Positions 8,445 through 16,094 of a stretch of 64,000 bases of DNA are shown here, in pieces. The DNA lies in contig NZ_AP026708.1 of NCBI RefSeq assembly GCF_026000375.1, forward strand, positions 312,501 to 376,500, in the 5' to 3' direction. A program made the translations under genes and the position numbers. Numbering within the stretch: position 1 is the stretch's first letter; each line of letters opens with the position of its first letter. The DNA is from Pseudodesulfovibrio portus (GTDB taxonomy: Bacteria > Desulfobacterota > Desulfovibrionia > Desulfovibrionales > Desulfovibrionaceae). The notes below the pieces were generated by a model that was not told the origin of the DNA, did not search any database, and saw only the letters and a list, made by a program, of their open reading frames with translations.

Positions 8445-10670
8445 ATGTTCGCACCGCTCAAGAAAGCCTTCAAGAAAGATCAGCTGATCCTCCTCGGTTC
8501 CGGCCTGGTCATCAACTTTCTGATGATCATCCTGTTCATCAGCCAGCCCCAATTCCTGAACCTCCTGGAACTCAAGATCTACGACCTCTATCTCCGGAGC
8601 TACCACCAACCGGCGGCCACGGAAGTCCCGGTGATCATCGACCTGGACGAAAAAAGCCTGAGCGAACTGGGACAGTGGCCGTGGCCCCGCTACAGGGTGG
8701 CCCTGCTCTTCAAATACCTCCAGGCCTACGGCGCTGCGGCCGTTGTCTCGGACATCATCTTCGTGGAACCGGACCGCACCTCGCCCGTGGCAATCAAGGC
8801 CGACATAAAACGGGAACTCAAGATAGACGTAGAGTTCTCGGGCATGCCGGACAGCCTGATGGATTACGACAAGCTGCTGGCCTACAATCTCCAGACAGGA
8901 CCTTTCGTGCTGGGCATCAATTTCGTCGCCAGGTCCGGGCTCGGCGACATGGAACCCTCGACCCGCCATGCCTGCGACTTTCCACCGGCCAAGGTCGCGG
9001 TCCTGTCCCCGCCGGGTTCCATGACCCCGCACCAGGCACTGTTCTCGTCGGGCGAGATGATCTGCCCCACACCGTCCCTGGCCGAGGCGCAACCCAGGGT
9101 CGGATTCATCACCATCTCCCCGGACCCCGACTCCGTATACCGCCGCGTTCCCCTGCTCTACAGCTGGAAAGACAAAATCTATCCCAGCCTAGCCCTGGCC
9201 GCACTGATACAGGCCACAGGCGAAGAGAACATGGTCCTCAAGCTCTCCCCGCTGGGCGTGGAGGCCGTCAAGTTCAACGGCATCGTCATCCCCACGGACA
9301 AACGGGCCCAGATGCTCATCAACTACCGGGGCAAATCCCGCACATTCCAGTACATCAGCGCATCGGACATCCTGAACAAGAAGCTGCCGCCCAAGGCCCT
9401 TGAGGGCCGCATCGCCTTCATCGGCACATCGGCGGCCGGGCTCAAGGACATCCGCCCCATCCCGCTCGACCCGAGCTACCCGGGCGTGGAGGCGCACGCC
9501 ACAGTGGTGGACAACATCCTTTCCCAACAATTCCTGTCCATCCCGGATTGGGCCAAGGGACTCGAATTCGCGGGCATGGTGGCCGCAGGCATCGTGACAA
9601 CCCTGCTCCTCATGTGGGCCCGGGCGTCCTGGCTGGTCATCCCCCTGATCGGGCTGGCCTGCGCCATGTGGTACGGCTCGATCCTTATCTACAAGGAACA
9701 GCATTTCTTCCTTTCCCCCATGTACTCCTACATCACCCTGGCCCTGACTTTCTTCTCACTGACCGTCATCAAGTTCTGGCGGGAGGAACACGCCAAGAAA
9801 TTCATCCACGGGGCCTTTGCCCACTACCTGGCCCCGTCGGTCATCTCCCAGATCATGGACAATCCGGGCTCGTTGTCCCTGGACGGCCAGGAAAAGGACA
9901 TCACCATCCAGTTCTCGGACGTGCGCAGCTTCACGTCGCTCTCGGAAAAGCTCACCCCATCCCAGGTGACCGACCTGCTGCACGACTACCTGACGCCCAT
10001 GACGCGCATCATCACCGAAAACGAAGGGACCCTGGACAAATTCATCGGCGACGCGGTCATGGCCTTCTGGAATGCCCCTCTGGACGTGGAATGCCATCAG
10101 GAAAAAGCCCTGGCCACGGCCCTGGCGCAACAGGAAAAGCTCAAAGAACTGAACGAATTGTTCATCGAAAAATACGGTTTCACCATCGATGTGGGCATCG
10201 GCATTCACTCCGGCCCCGTCCGCGTGGGCAACATGGGCTCTGCGGACCTGTTCGACTATACCCTCATCGGCGACAACGTGAACCTGGCCTCGCGCCTGGA
10301 GGGACTGACCAAATACTACGGCCAGAAGCTGGTGGTCAGCCAGGCCATCAAGGACGCCTGCTGCAACCACTACCATTTCCGCATCCTCGATTCCGTGCGC
10401 GTCAAGGGCAAACTGGAACCCGTGACCATCTACACGGCCTACCCTCCTGCCGAAGCCGAGGCGCGCAAGGAAGAGCTGGAACTCTACGCCGAGGCCCACG
10501 ACCATTACATCCACCAACGCTTTGCAGAAGCCGTTGAACTGTTCGAGCGCATCCGCGACACCGGCGTCGAGGAAACGCTCTGCGCGATGTATATCGACCG
10601 CTGCAACCATTTGATGGAAAACCCGCCCGGCGAGGACTGGGACGGCGTCTTCACGCACAAGACCAAATAA
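8445..10670 (+). CDS. CHASE2-domain class III adenylate cyclase
   Basis: 741 residues. Order: a membrane helix at about 19-38, an extracytoplasmic CHASE2 sensor at about 40-360 (typical VPVIIDLDEKSLSELGQWPWPR at its start and FIGTSAAGLKDIRPIPLDPSYPGVE near its end), three membrane helices at about 370-445, then a class III cyclase domain at about 480-660. Both metal aspartates (FSDVRSF near 491, FIGDAVMAFW near 534), the ATP-selecting Lys (LDKFIGD) and Asp (FDYTLIGDN) and the transition-state Asn/Arg (DNVNLASRLEG) are present, so it should make cAMP. A short helical tail follows. It is a single-gene unit ended by a terminator. Confidence 0.92.
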   Translation: MFAPLKKAFKKDQLILLGSGLVINFLMIILFISQPQFLNLLELKIYDLYLRSYHQPAATEVPVIIDLDEKSLSELGQWPWPRYRVALLFKYLQAYGAAAVVSDIIFVEPDRTSPVAIKADIKRELKIDVEFSGMPDSLMDYDKLLAYNLQTGPFVLGINFVARSGLGDMEPSTRHACDFPPAKVAVLSPPGSMTPHQALFSSGEMICPTPSLAEAQPRVGFITISPDPDSVYRRVPLLYSWKDKIYPSLALAALIQATGEENMVLKLSPLGVEAVKFNGIVIPTDKRAQMLINYRGKSRTFQYISASDILNKKLPPKALEGRIAFIGTSAAGLKDIRPIPLDPSYPGVEAHATVVDNILSQQFLSIPDWAKGLEFAGMVAAGIVTTLLLMWARASWLVIPLIGLACAMWYGSILIYKEQHFFLSPMYSYITLALTFFSLTVIKFWREEHAKKFIHGAFAHYLAPSVISQIMDNPGSLSLDGQEKDITIQFSDVRSFTSLSEKLTPSQVTDLLHDYLTPMTRIITENEGTLDKFIGDAVMAFWNAPLDVECHQEKALATALAQQEKLKELNELFIEKYGFTIDVGIGIHSGPVRVGNMGSADLFDYTLIGDNVNLASRLEGLTKYYGQKLVVSQAIKDACCNHYHFRILDSVRVKGKLEPVTIYTAYPPAEAEARKEELELYAEAHDHYIHQRFAEAVELFERIRDTGVEETLCAMYIDRCNHLMENPPGEDWDGVFTHKTK

Positions 10671-10672
10671 AA

Positions 10673-10698
10673 AAAGAGCCGCATCGCTGCGGCTCTTT
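10673..10698. terminator. Bidirectional rho-independent terminator
   Basis: AAAGAGCCGCA-TCGC-TGCGGCTCTTT, an 11-bp perfect stem just after the cyclase stop and before the convergent oxidoreductase gene. Confidence 0.88.
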
Positions 10699-10722
10699 CA
10701 TTGTCGACAACTTGGTCTATCC

Positions 10723-11985
10723 CTAGGGATTGTTCATCATGCCTTCGATGAACTCGTCCGGCCACAGGGCGGGCGACGGGTCGCCTTCCACCAGCCTGGC
10801 CTTGGCCTCGGCGTCCAGCTTGAAACCATTCTTGATGAAGCTGGTGTAGAACCCCGCCGCGTCGATATCGCCGATGAGGATGCACCCGGCCAGGGTGTCT
10901 TCCTTGAAGATGAGCTTGCGGTACACGGAATTCTCGCGATCCAGGTGGATGGAGGTCTCATACGCGTCGTCGTCGGCAAGGTTGGTCTCGCCCACGGAAA
11001 TGGTGGGCAGCCCGTAGTAGGTGATGGAGTTCATGGACATGCCGCCCGTATACGGGTTGCCGGCTCCGGCCATGTTCAGGCCTGCGTACCGGCCCTGGGT
11101 GTAGGCGTTGGGCCAGATGGGCCGGACAGTGTATTCGCCGGTCAACAGGTCCTTGGCTTCGGCCACGTCGCCTGCGGCATAGATGTCCGGGTTGCTGGTG
11201 GCCATGAAGTCGTCCACGCGAATGCCCTGCTTTGTGGTCAGGCCTGCGGCGGCGGCCAACCCCATGTTGGGGCGCACGCCCGCAGCCACGATGACCACGT
11301 CCGCTTCAACCAGTCCCTGATCGGTGTCCACGCCCTTGATGGTCCCGTCCTCGTAGCGGACGATCTCCTTGGTGGCGGTGCCCTGGAGGAAACGAATACC
11401 GTTTTTTTCCAGATGATCGACGATCAGTTCGCCGGCGGTCTCGTCAAAATAAGTGCGCATGATCCGGGAGCGGACGACAATGGTCACGTCCACACCCTTC
11501 TCGGCGAATCCCTCGGCGGCCTTGAGGGCGATGAGCCCGGCGCCGATAACGACGACCTTCTTGACCTTGTTCACCAGTTCCTTGAGGGTCTCGGCGTGGG
11601 CCACGGTGGTGAAGTTGTGAACGCCGGGACCGTCGACGCCCGGCAACTGGGGCCTGACCGGCGTGCCGCCGGTGGCCAGCAACAGCTTGCCGTATTCGAT
11701 GGTATCGCCGCAATCCAGCGTCAGGAGCTTGGAGTCGGTATCCACGGACAGGACGCGGGACCCCAGTCGCATTTCCACACCGTTCTTCTCGTAGAATTCC
11801 TCGGGGCGGAACGGCAGGGTCTCGAACTTGATCTTGTCCGACAGATAATAGGAAATGAGCGGCCGGCCGTAGGTGGGGACGGCTTCATCACTGACGACCA
11901 GAATGGTCCCTTCGGCATCGACTTGGCGAATACCCTCGATGGCCCCGATGGCGGAGACGCCGTTTCCTACAATTAAGTAATCCAT
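10723..11985 (-). CDS. FAD-dependent NAD(P)H oxidoreductase, nitrite-reductase/rubredoxin-reductase-like
   Basis: 420 residues. The FAD-binding GxGxxA motif (VGNGVSAIGAIEGI) is at residues 6-19, a second dinucleotide motif (VVVIGAGLIALKAAEGFAEKG) near 144-164 binds NAD(P)H, and the FAD-closing DIYAAGDVAEA is near 271-281. There is no redox-active CxxxxC pair, so it is of the NADH oxidase/ferredoxin- or rubredoxin-reductase subgroup rather than a disulfide reductase. A C-terminal domain follows (residues 320-420). It may feed electrons to rubredoxin or another small carrier, or act in oxygen detoxification; the partner is unknown. Single gene with an A+T-rich upstream region. Confidence 0.82.
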   Translation of the reverse strand: MDYLIVGNGVSAIGAIEGIRQVDAEGTILVVSDEAVPTYGRPLISYYLSDKIKFETLPFRPEEFYEKNGVEMRLGSRVLSVDTDSKLLTLDCGDTIEYGKLLLATGGTPVRPQLPGVDGPGVHNFTTVAHAETLKELVNKVKKVVVIGAGLIALKAAEGFAEKGVDVTIVVRSRIMRTYFDETAGELIVDHLEKNGIRFLQGTATKEIVRYEDGTIKGVDTDQGLVEADVVIVAAGVRPNMGLAAAAGLTTKQGIRVDDFMATSNPDIYAAGDVAEAKDLLTGEYTVRPIWPNAYTQGRYAGLNMAGAGNPYTGGMSMNSITYYGLPTISVGETNLADDDAYETSIHLDRENSVYRKLIFKEDTLAGCILIGDIDAAGFYTSFIKNGFKLDAEAKARLVEGDPSPALWPDEFIEGMMNNP

Positions 11986-12018
11986 TCAGAACTCCTCTTG
12001 TCTCGGCTCTTTACGTAT

Positions 12019-12035
12019 TGACAATAATGACAATA
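12019..12035. promoter_or_regulatory. Direct repeat TGACAATA-A-TGACAATA in oxidoreductase upstream region
   Basis: Two identical 8-mers with a 9-base period, 34 bases upstream of the minus-strand oxidoreductase start. Such spacing can mark a regulator site, but the sequence matches no box I can name. Confidence 0.3.
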
Positions 12036-12104
12036 TCGAGCCGCCAAATTTGAGCGGACCGACTTTCTACACATTTTTAAGTAAAAAATCCACAGCAAAT
12101 ATTT

Positions 12105-12116
12105 AAACGGCCGTTT
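12105..12116. promoter_or_regulatory. Candidate operator AAACGGCCGTTT upstream of acetyl-CoA carboxylase genes
   Basis: A 12-base perfect palindrome without spacer in the A+T-rich 246-base region between divergent genes, followed by a possible -10 region (TATCTAATA). It lies about 115 bases before the biotin carboxylase start. Confidence 0.3.
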
Positions 12117-12231
12117 TATCTTATCTAATAGAAATAAAAGAAAAAATACAATCCGACAAAGATTTGCAAGATGCGGCGAGAAGGGCTATTTAAAGCACCT
12201 TCAATTCACACCTCAACCCAAGAATCATACC

Positions 12232-13650
12232 GTGAGCATAGACGGAAACAAAATACTCATCGCAAACAGGGGCGAAATCGCCATTCGCATCATGGAGGCC
12301 TGCCATGCGCTCGGCCTCCCCTTTGTCGCCCTGTATACAGGGGAAGACGCCGAATCCGGCCACATCGACACCGCCAGGAAACTGGGCGGCGACAAGTCCC
12401 TCTACCGAATTCACAACTATCTGGACGCGGGCGACATCCTGTCCGTGGCCGATGAATCAGGCGCAACCGCCATCCACCCGGGCTACGGCTTCTTTTCGGA
12501 AAACTACCGCTTTGCCCGCCGGGTGACCCAGCGCGACAGGGCCATGACCTTCATCGGCCCCTCCTGGGAAGTGATCCGCGACCTGGGGGACAAGATCAAC
12601 ACCAAGCGACTGGCCCGCAGGCTCGACATCCCCACCGTCCCCGGCTCGGACCGCGCCATATATGATGAATTGGAAGCCGAATCCATTGCGGAAAGCCTCT
12701 TCGAATTCCAGGCCAAGATGGGCGTCAAGCGTCCCGTGGTTCTGGTCAAGGCTTCCGCAGGCGGCGGCGGAATGGGCATCGACGAGGTCGAGGACATGGC
12801 CCGCTTCCGCCAGACATACCGCCGCATCCGCAACTACTCCCTGCGCACCTTCAACGACGAAGGCGTGCTCATCGAGCAGCGGATGTTCGACTTCAACCAC
12901 CTTGAAGTGCAGATCGCGTCCGACCGGTCCGGAACAAATCCGGTCCATTTCGGCACCCGCAACTGCTCGGTCCAGTCCCCCGGCCTGCAGAAACGGATCG
13001 AGGTCGCGCCCGGCTTCTGGCCCCAACACCTGAATTACACCTTTGACGCCGACAAGGTCATGAGCGACATCACGGAGTATTCCCTGTCCATCGCCCGTGA
13101 GATCAAATACGACAACGTCGGCACCTGGGAGTGGATCGTCACTCCGCAGGGCGAGCCCTTCCTCATGGAAGTCAACACCCGCATCCAGGTCGAAAACGGC
13201 GTTTCCGCGTGCATTGCCGCAACCAAGGGGAACCCGGACGTCAACCTCATACGCGAACAGATTCGCATCGGCCTGGGCGAACCGCTGGGCTACACCCAGG
13301 ACGATGTGACCTTTGACGGCGTGTCCATCGAGTACCGGATCATCGCCGAAGACACGGAAACCGGCTTCACCCCCTGGGTGGGCAAGATCGAGGAGCTCGG
13401 CTGGACCGGACGCGACTGGCTGTCCGTGCACACCCACGTGCCCACGGACCGGGCTTACCAGATCCCCACGGAATACGACCCCAACCTGGCCCTGGCCATC
13501 ATCTGGGGCAAGGACCTTGCCGAGGCCAAGGCCCGCGGCCTGGAGTTCCTCAAGGACCTGACCATGAACGGTTTCGACTCCTCGGGGCCCGGCATGCGAT
13601 CCAACATCCCGTTCCTCGTTGAGAAAACCGAAAACCTGCTCGAATTCTAA
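12232..13650 (+). CDS. accC: Biotin carboxylase (acetyl-CoA/acyl-CoA carboxylase BC subunit)
   Basis: 472 residues starting at a GTG without a visible ribosome site. ATP-grasp biotin carboxylase: N-terminal ILIANRGEIAIRIMEA (residues 8-23), GYGFFSENYRFAR (84-96), the glycine-rich ATP lid KASAGGGGMG near 171-180, FLMEVNTRIQVENG near 311-324, and a C-terminal B/C domain. It carboxylates biotin on a carrier protein using ATP and bicarbonate. The gene five bases downstream encodes both carboxyltransferase domains, so the two probably form an acetyl-CoA carboxylase. The biotin carrier protein is not in the window. The sequence is rather long and divergent for AccC, with extra segments such as EAESIAESLFEFQ, so pyruvate carboxylase subunit A is a weaker alternative. 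Confidence 0.85.
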   Translation: MSIDGNKILIANRGEIAIRIMEACHALGLPFVALYTGEDAESGHIDTARKLGGDKSLYRIHNYLDAGDILSVADESGATAIHPGYGFFSENYRFARRVTQRDRAMTFIGPSWEVIRDLGDKINTKRLARRLDIPTVPGSDRAIYDELEAESIAESLFEFQAKMGVKRPVVLVKASAGGGGMGIDEVEDMARFRQTYRRIRNYSLRTFNDEGVLIEQRMFDFNHLEVQIASDRSGTNPVHFGTRNCSVQSPGLQKRIEVAPGFWPQHLNYTFDADKVMSDITEYSLSIAREIKYDNVGTWEWIVTPQGEPFLMEVNTRIQVENGVSACIAATKGNPDVNLIREQIRIGLGEPLGYTQDDVTFDGVSIEYRIIAEDTETGFTPWVGKIEELGWTGRDWLSVHTHVPTDRAYQIPTEYDPNLALAIIWGKDLAEAKARGLEFLKDLTMNGFDSSGPGMRSNIPFLVEKTENLLEF

Positions 13651-13654
13651 AAAT

Positions 13655-15901
13655 ATGAATATTGAAAAAAAAATGCAGGAATTGCTGAACCGGGTGAATT
13701 ACGCCCGGGATATCCTCGGCGGTGAAACGCGCCCTGAACTGGACGCCTTCACCAAGGAGATCGCAGACTTTCCTGAAAAGACCAAGGACCTGTCCGACGA
13801 CCAGACCATCAGGGGTGCCGAAGCGCTGGACGCGCGCCTGTCCGCCATGGAGTCGGCCCTTGACGCCCGGCTCACGGCCATGGACAAGGTGCGCATCGTG
13901 CGCCATCCCCAGCGCGCCTGCCTCAAGGACATCCTGGAAAACGTCTACGACAACTACACCGAAATCGGCGGCCAGGACGAGCACTCCATCGACCCCGGCA
14001 TGCTCATCGCCCGCGCCTACATCACCCGCCACCGGGGCAAGAAGGTCATCAACCAGCCCGTCATGGTGGTCGGCCAGGAAAAAGGCCACGGCGAGGAGTT
14101 CCGCAACGGCGGTTCCATCAAGCCTTGGGGCAACAGCAAGGCCTTGAAATACATGAAGGTCGCAGCCCTGGAGCAGATTCCCATCCACGCCTATGTGAAC
14201 ACCCCCGGCTCCTACCCGGTGGAAGATTTTCCGGGCGCGGCCCAGCAGATCGCCGAAAACATCTACGAGATGGCCGGGCTGCCCGTGCCCATCGTGGCAA
14301 TCTTCTCCGAAGGCGGCTCCGGCGGGGCCGAGGCCATCGGCATGGCCGACAAGCGGCTCATGCTCTCCCACGGCTATTACTCGGTCATTTCCCCCGAAGG
14401 CGCGGCCGCCATCGAAGGACGCATCCGAGGCTCGCAGCGCGCTCCCGTCGAGCTCATCGAATCCTGCGCCATATCCCAGCGCATCACGGCACAGGACAAT
14501 CTCAAGAACGGATACATCGACGAGATCATCGAGGAACCGCCCCTGGGCGTGCGCGCCGATCATTTCGACTTCTATCGGCGCGTCCGGGAACAGGTCATCC
14601 GGGCCACGGACGAAGTGGCCCTCGGAGTTCGCGGCGTCCGCCTCTTCCGCGCCCTGGCCATGCGCCACTTCAAGAAGCACGAGGACATCATCGTCCGCTG
14701 GTCCCTGAACGAAAAGGCCCGCGAGAGGCTCATCGCCAAGCGGTTCAAGAAATACCGCAAGCTGGCGCAGCACGCATACAAGGACAACCGATCCCTGCTG
14801 GAAAAGCTCAACGCCACCAGCTCCAGCATCGTGTCCAACACCACCAGCCTGGTCCTGTACGGCCTGATCAAGCCCTTCCGCCAGCGCATCGAACGCATCA
14901 TGGAGGAAGTGACAGACGAAGTGCACGTCATCACCGCCAAGGTGGACAACTGCTTCCGCAAGGGGCTCAAGCAATGCGGCCTGCTCCCCAACGGCGACAA
15001 GCAGAAGGAAATGGAGCTGACCGGCCTGTCCGAGACCGAACCGGCCAAACCGTCCGCCGAGGCCGACACCGGATACGTCAGCCCGCAGGCCCTGGAAGAC
15101 AGGGAAGTCACCTGCCCCCATGCGGCCAAGCGCGGCTGCCTGGACATCTGGGCCCGCGACCTGTTCACTGATTTCGCCGGTGTCTGCCCCCACTGCGGCT
15201 ACAACTTTCCCATGGAATACCAATGGTATATCCACAACGTTTTCGACCAGGGGTCACTCCGCGAATTCAACCGTGACATCGCCTCCGGCAACCCGACCCA
15301 GTTCCCCAACTTCGAGGAACGCGTCGAAGCCGCCAAGAAGAAAACCGGCCTGCAGTCGAGCTGCATGACCTTCAACGCCACCCTCGAAGGGATGCGCGTC
15401 ACCTGCGCCACCCTGATCGCCAACTTCCGGGGCGGTTCAGTGGGCGCGGCAGAAGGCGAGAAGTTCATCCGGGCCTTGGAGCTGGCCCAGTCCAAGCACC
15501 AGCCCTTCCTGGCCTATATCCACGGCACGGCGGGCATCCGCATCCAGGAAGGCGTCAACGGCCTGATCCAGATGCCCAGGGTGACCATGGCCGTCCGCAA
15601 GTACATCGAGGAAGGCGGACTGTACATCGTGCTCTACGACACCAACTCCTATGCGGGCCCGGTGGCCTCGTTCCTGGGCTGCTCGCCCTATCAGTACGCG
15701 GTCCGCTCCTCCCGGCTCGGCTTTGCCGGTCCCGGGGTGATCAAGGAAACCACCGGCCTGGAAATTCCGCCGGACTACCACAACTCTTACAAGGCCCTTT
15801 CCAGGGGGCACATCCAGGGCGTATGGAGCCGCAAGGATATCCGAAAGAACCTGCATCAGGCATTCCTGACCATCGGCGGCCGGAACCTCTACTATCGCTG
15901 A
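13655..15901 (+). CDS. Fused acetyl-CoA carboxylase carboxyltransferase (alpha then beta)
   Basis: 748 residues from the ATG at 13655. Residues about 60-320 are the AccA-like alpha half, with PVMVVGQEKGHG, the PGSYPVEDFPGAAQQIAENIYEMA region and the oxyanion-hole GGSGGAEAIG near 220-229. A basic helical linker (about 320-480) leads to an AccD-like beta half. This has a zinc-ribbon-like segment (CPHAAKRGC near 487-495, CPHCGY near 511-516) and a crotonase-fold active site (YIHGTAGIRIQEGVNG near 621-636). The enzyme transfers CO2 from carboxybiotin to acetyl-CoA to give malonyl-CoA for fatty acids. Five bases separate it from accC. The first zinc pair is spaced C-x7-C rather than C-x2-C. Confidence 0.87.
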   Translation: MNIEKKMQELLNRVNYARDILGGETRPELDAFTKEIADFPEKTKDLSDDQTIRGAEALDARLSAMESALDARLTAMDKVRIVRHPQRACLKDILENVYDNYTEIGGQDEHSIDPGMLIARAYITRHRGKKVINQPVMVVGQEKGHGEEFRNGGSIKPWGNSKALKYMKVAALEQIPIHAYVNTPGSYPVEDFPGAAQQIAENIYEMAGLPVPIVAIFSEGGSGGAEAIGMADKRLMLSHGYYSVISPEGAAAIEGRIRGSQRAPVELIESCAISQRITAQDNLKNGYIDEIIEEPPLGVRADHFDFYRRVREQVIRATDEVALGVRGVRLFRALAMRHFKKHEDIIVRWSLNEKARERLIAKRFKKYRKLAQHAYKDNRSLLEKLNATSSSIVSNTTSLVLYGLIKPFRQRIERIMEEVTDEVHVITAKVDNCFRKGLKQCGLLPNGDKQKEMELTGLSETEPAKPSAEADTGYVSPQALEDREVTCPHAAKRGCLDIWARDLFTDFAGVCPHCGYNFPMEYQWYIHNVFDQGSLREFNRDIASGNPTQFPNFEERVEAAKKKTGLQSSCMTFNATLEGMRVTCATLIANFRGGSVGAAEGEKFIRALELAQSKHQPFLAYIHGTAGIRIQEGVNGLIQMPRVTMAVRKYIEEGGLYIVLYDTNSYAGPVASFLGCSPYQYAVRSSRLGFAGPGVIKETTGLEIPPDYHNSYKALSRGHIQGVWSRKDIRKNLHQAFLTIGGRNLYYR

Positions 15902-15923
15902 TCGCGTTCTTCACCGAACAATG

Positions 15924-15953
15924 AAAAAGGCAGTCCCTCGGGACTGCCTTTTT
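15924..15953 (+). terminator. Rho-independent terminator of the acc operon
   Basis: AAAAAGGCAGTCC-CTC-GGACTGCCTTTTT type perfect stem (13 bp including A/T pairs), 23 bases after the carboxyltransferase stop. Confidence 0.92.
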
Positions 15954-16094
15954 CATTTCCGCCACCCTTTTTTTTCAACACCGTAACCAGACGGTAACAC
16001 CCGAACGTTTCCTGCGTGTATCAATGGCATCCGTACCGGGAAAATTTCCCGGGGCACCCATGGGTCACCCCATCCAAGCCGAACGGGGATTACG

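Noticed and set aside
9756-10658. Long open frame on the minus strand inside the cyclase gene
   Set aside because: High G+C coding DNA produces long antisense frames; its translation has no family features and the plus-strand gene shows all catalytic motifs.
13550-15235. 561-codon minus-strand open frame across the carboxyltransferase
   Set aside because: Mirror of a well-supported gene; composition is the usual Val/Ala/Gly/Asp/His shadow pattern and there is no ribosome site.
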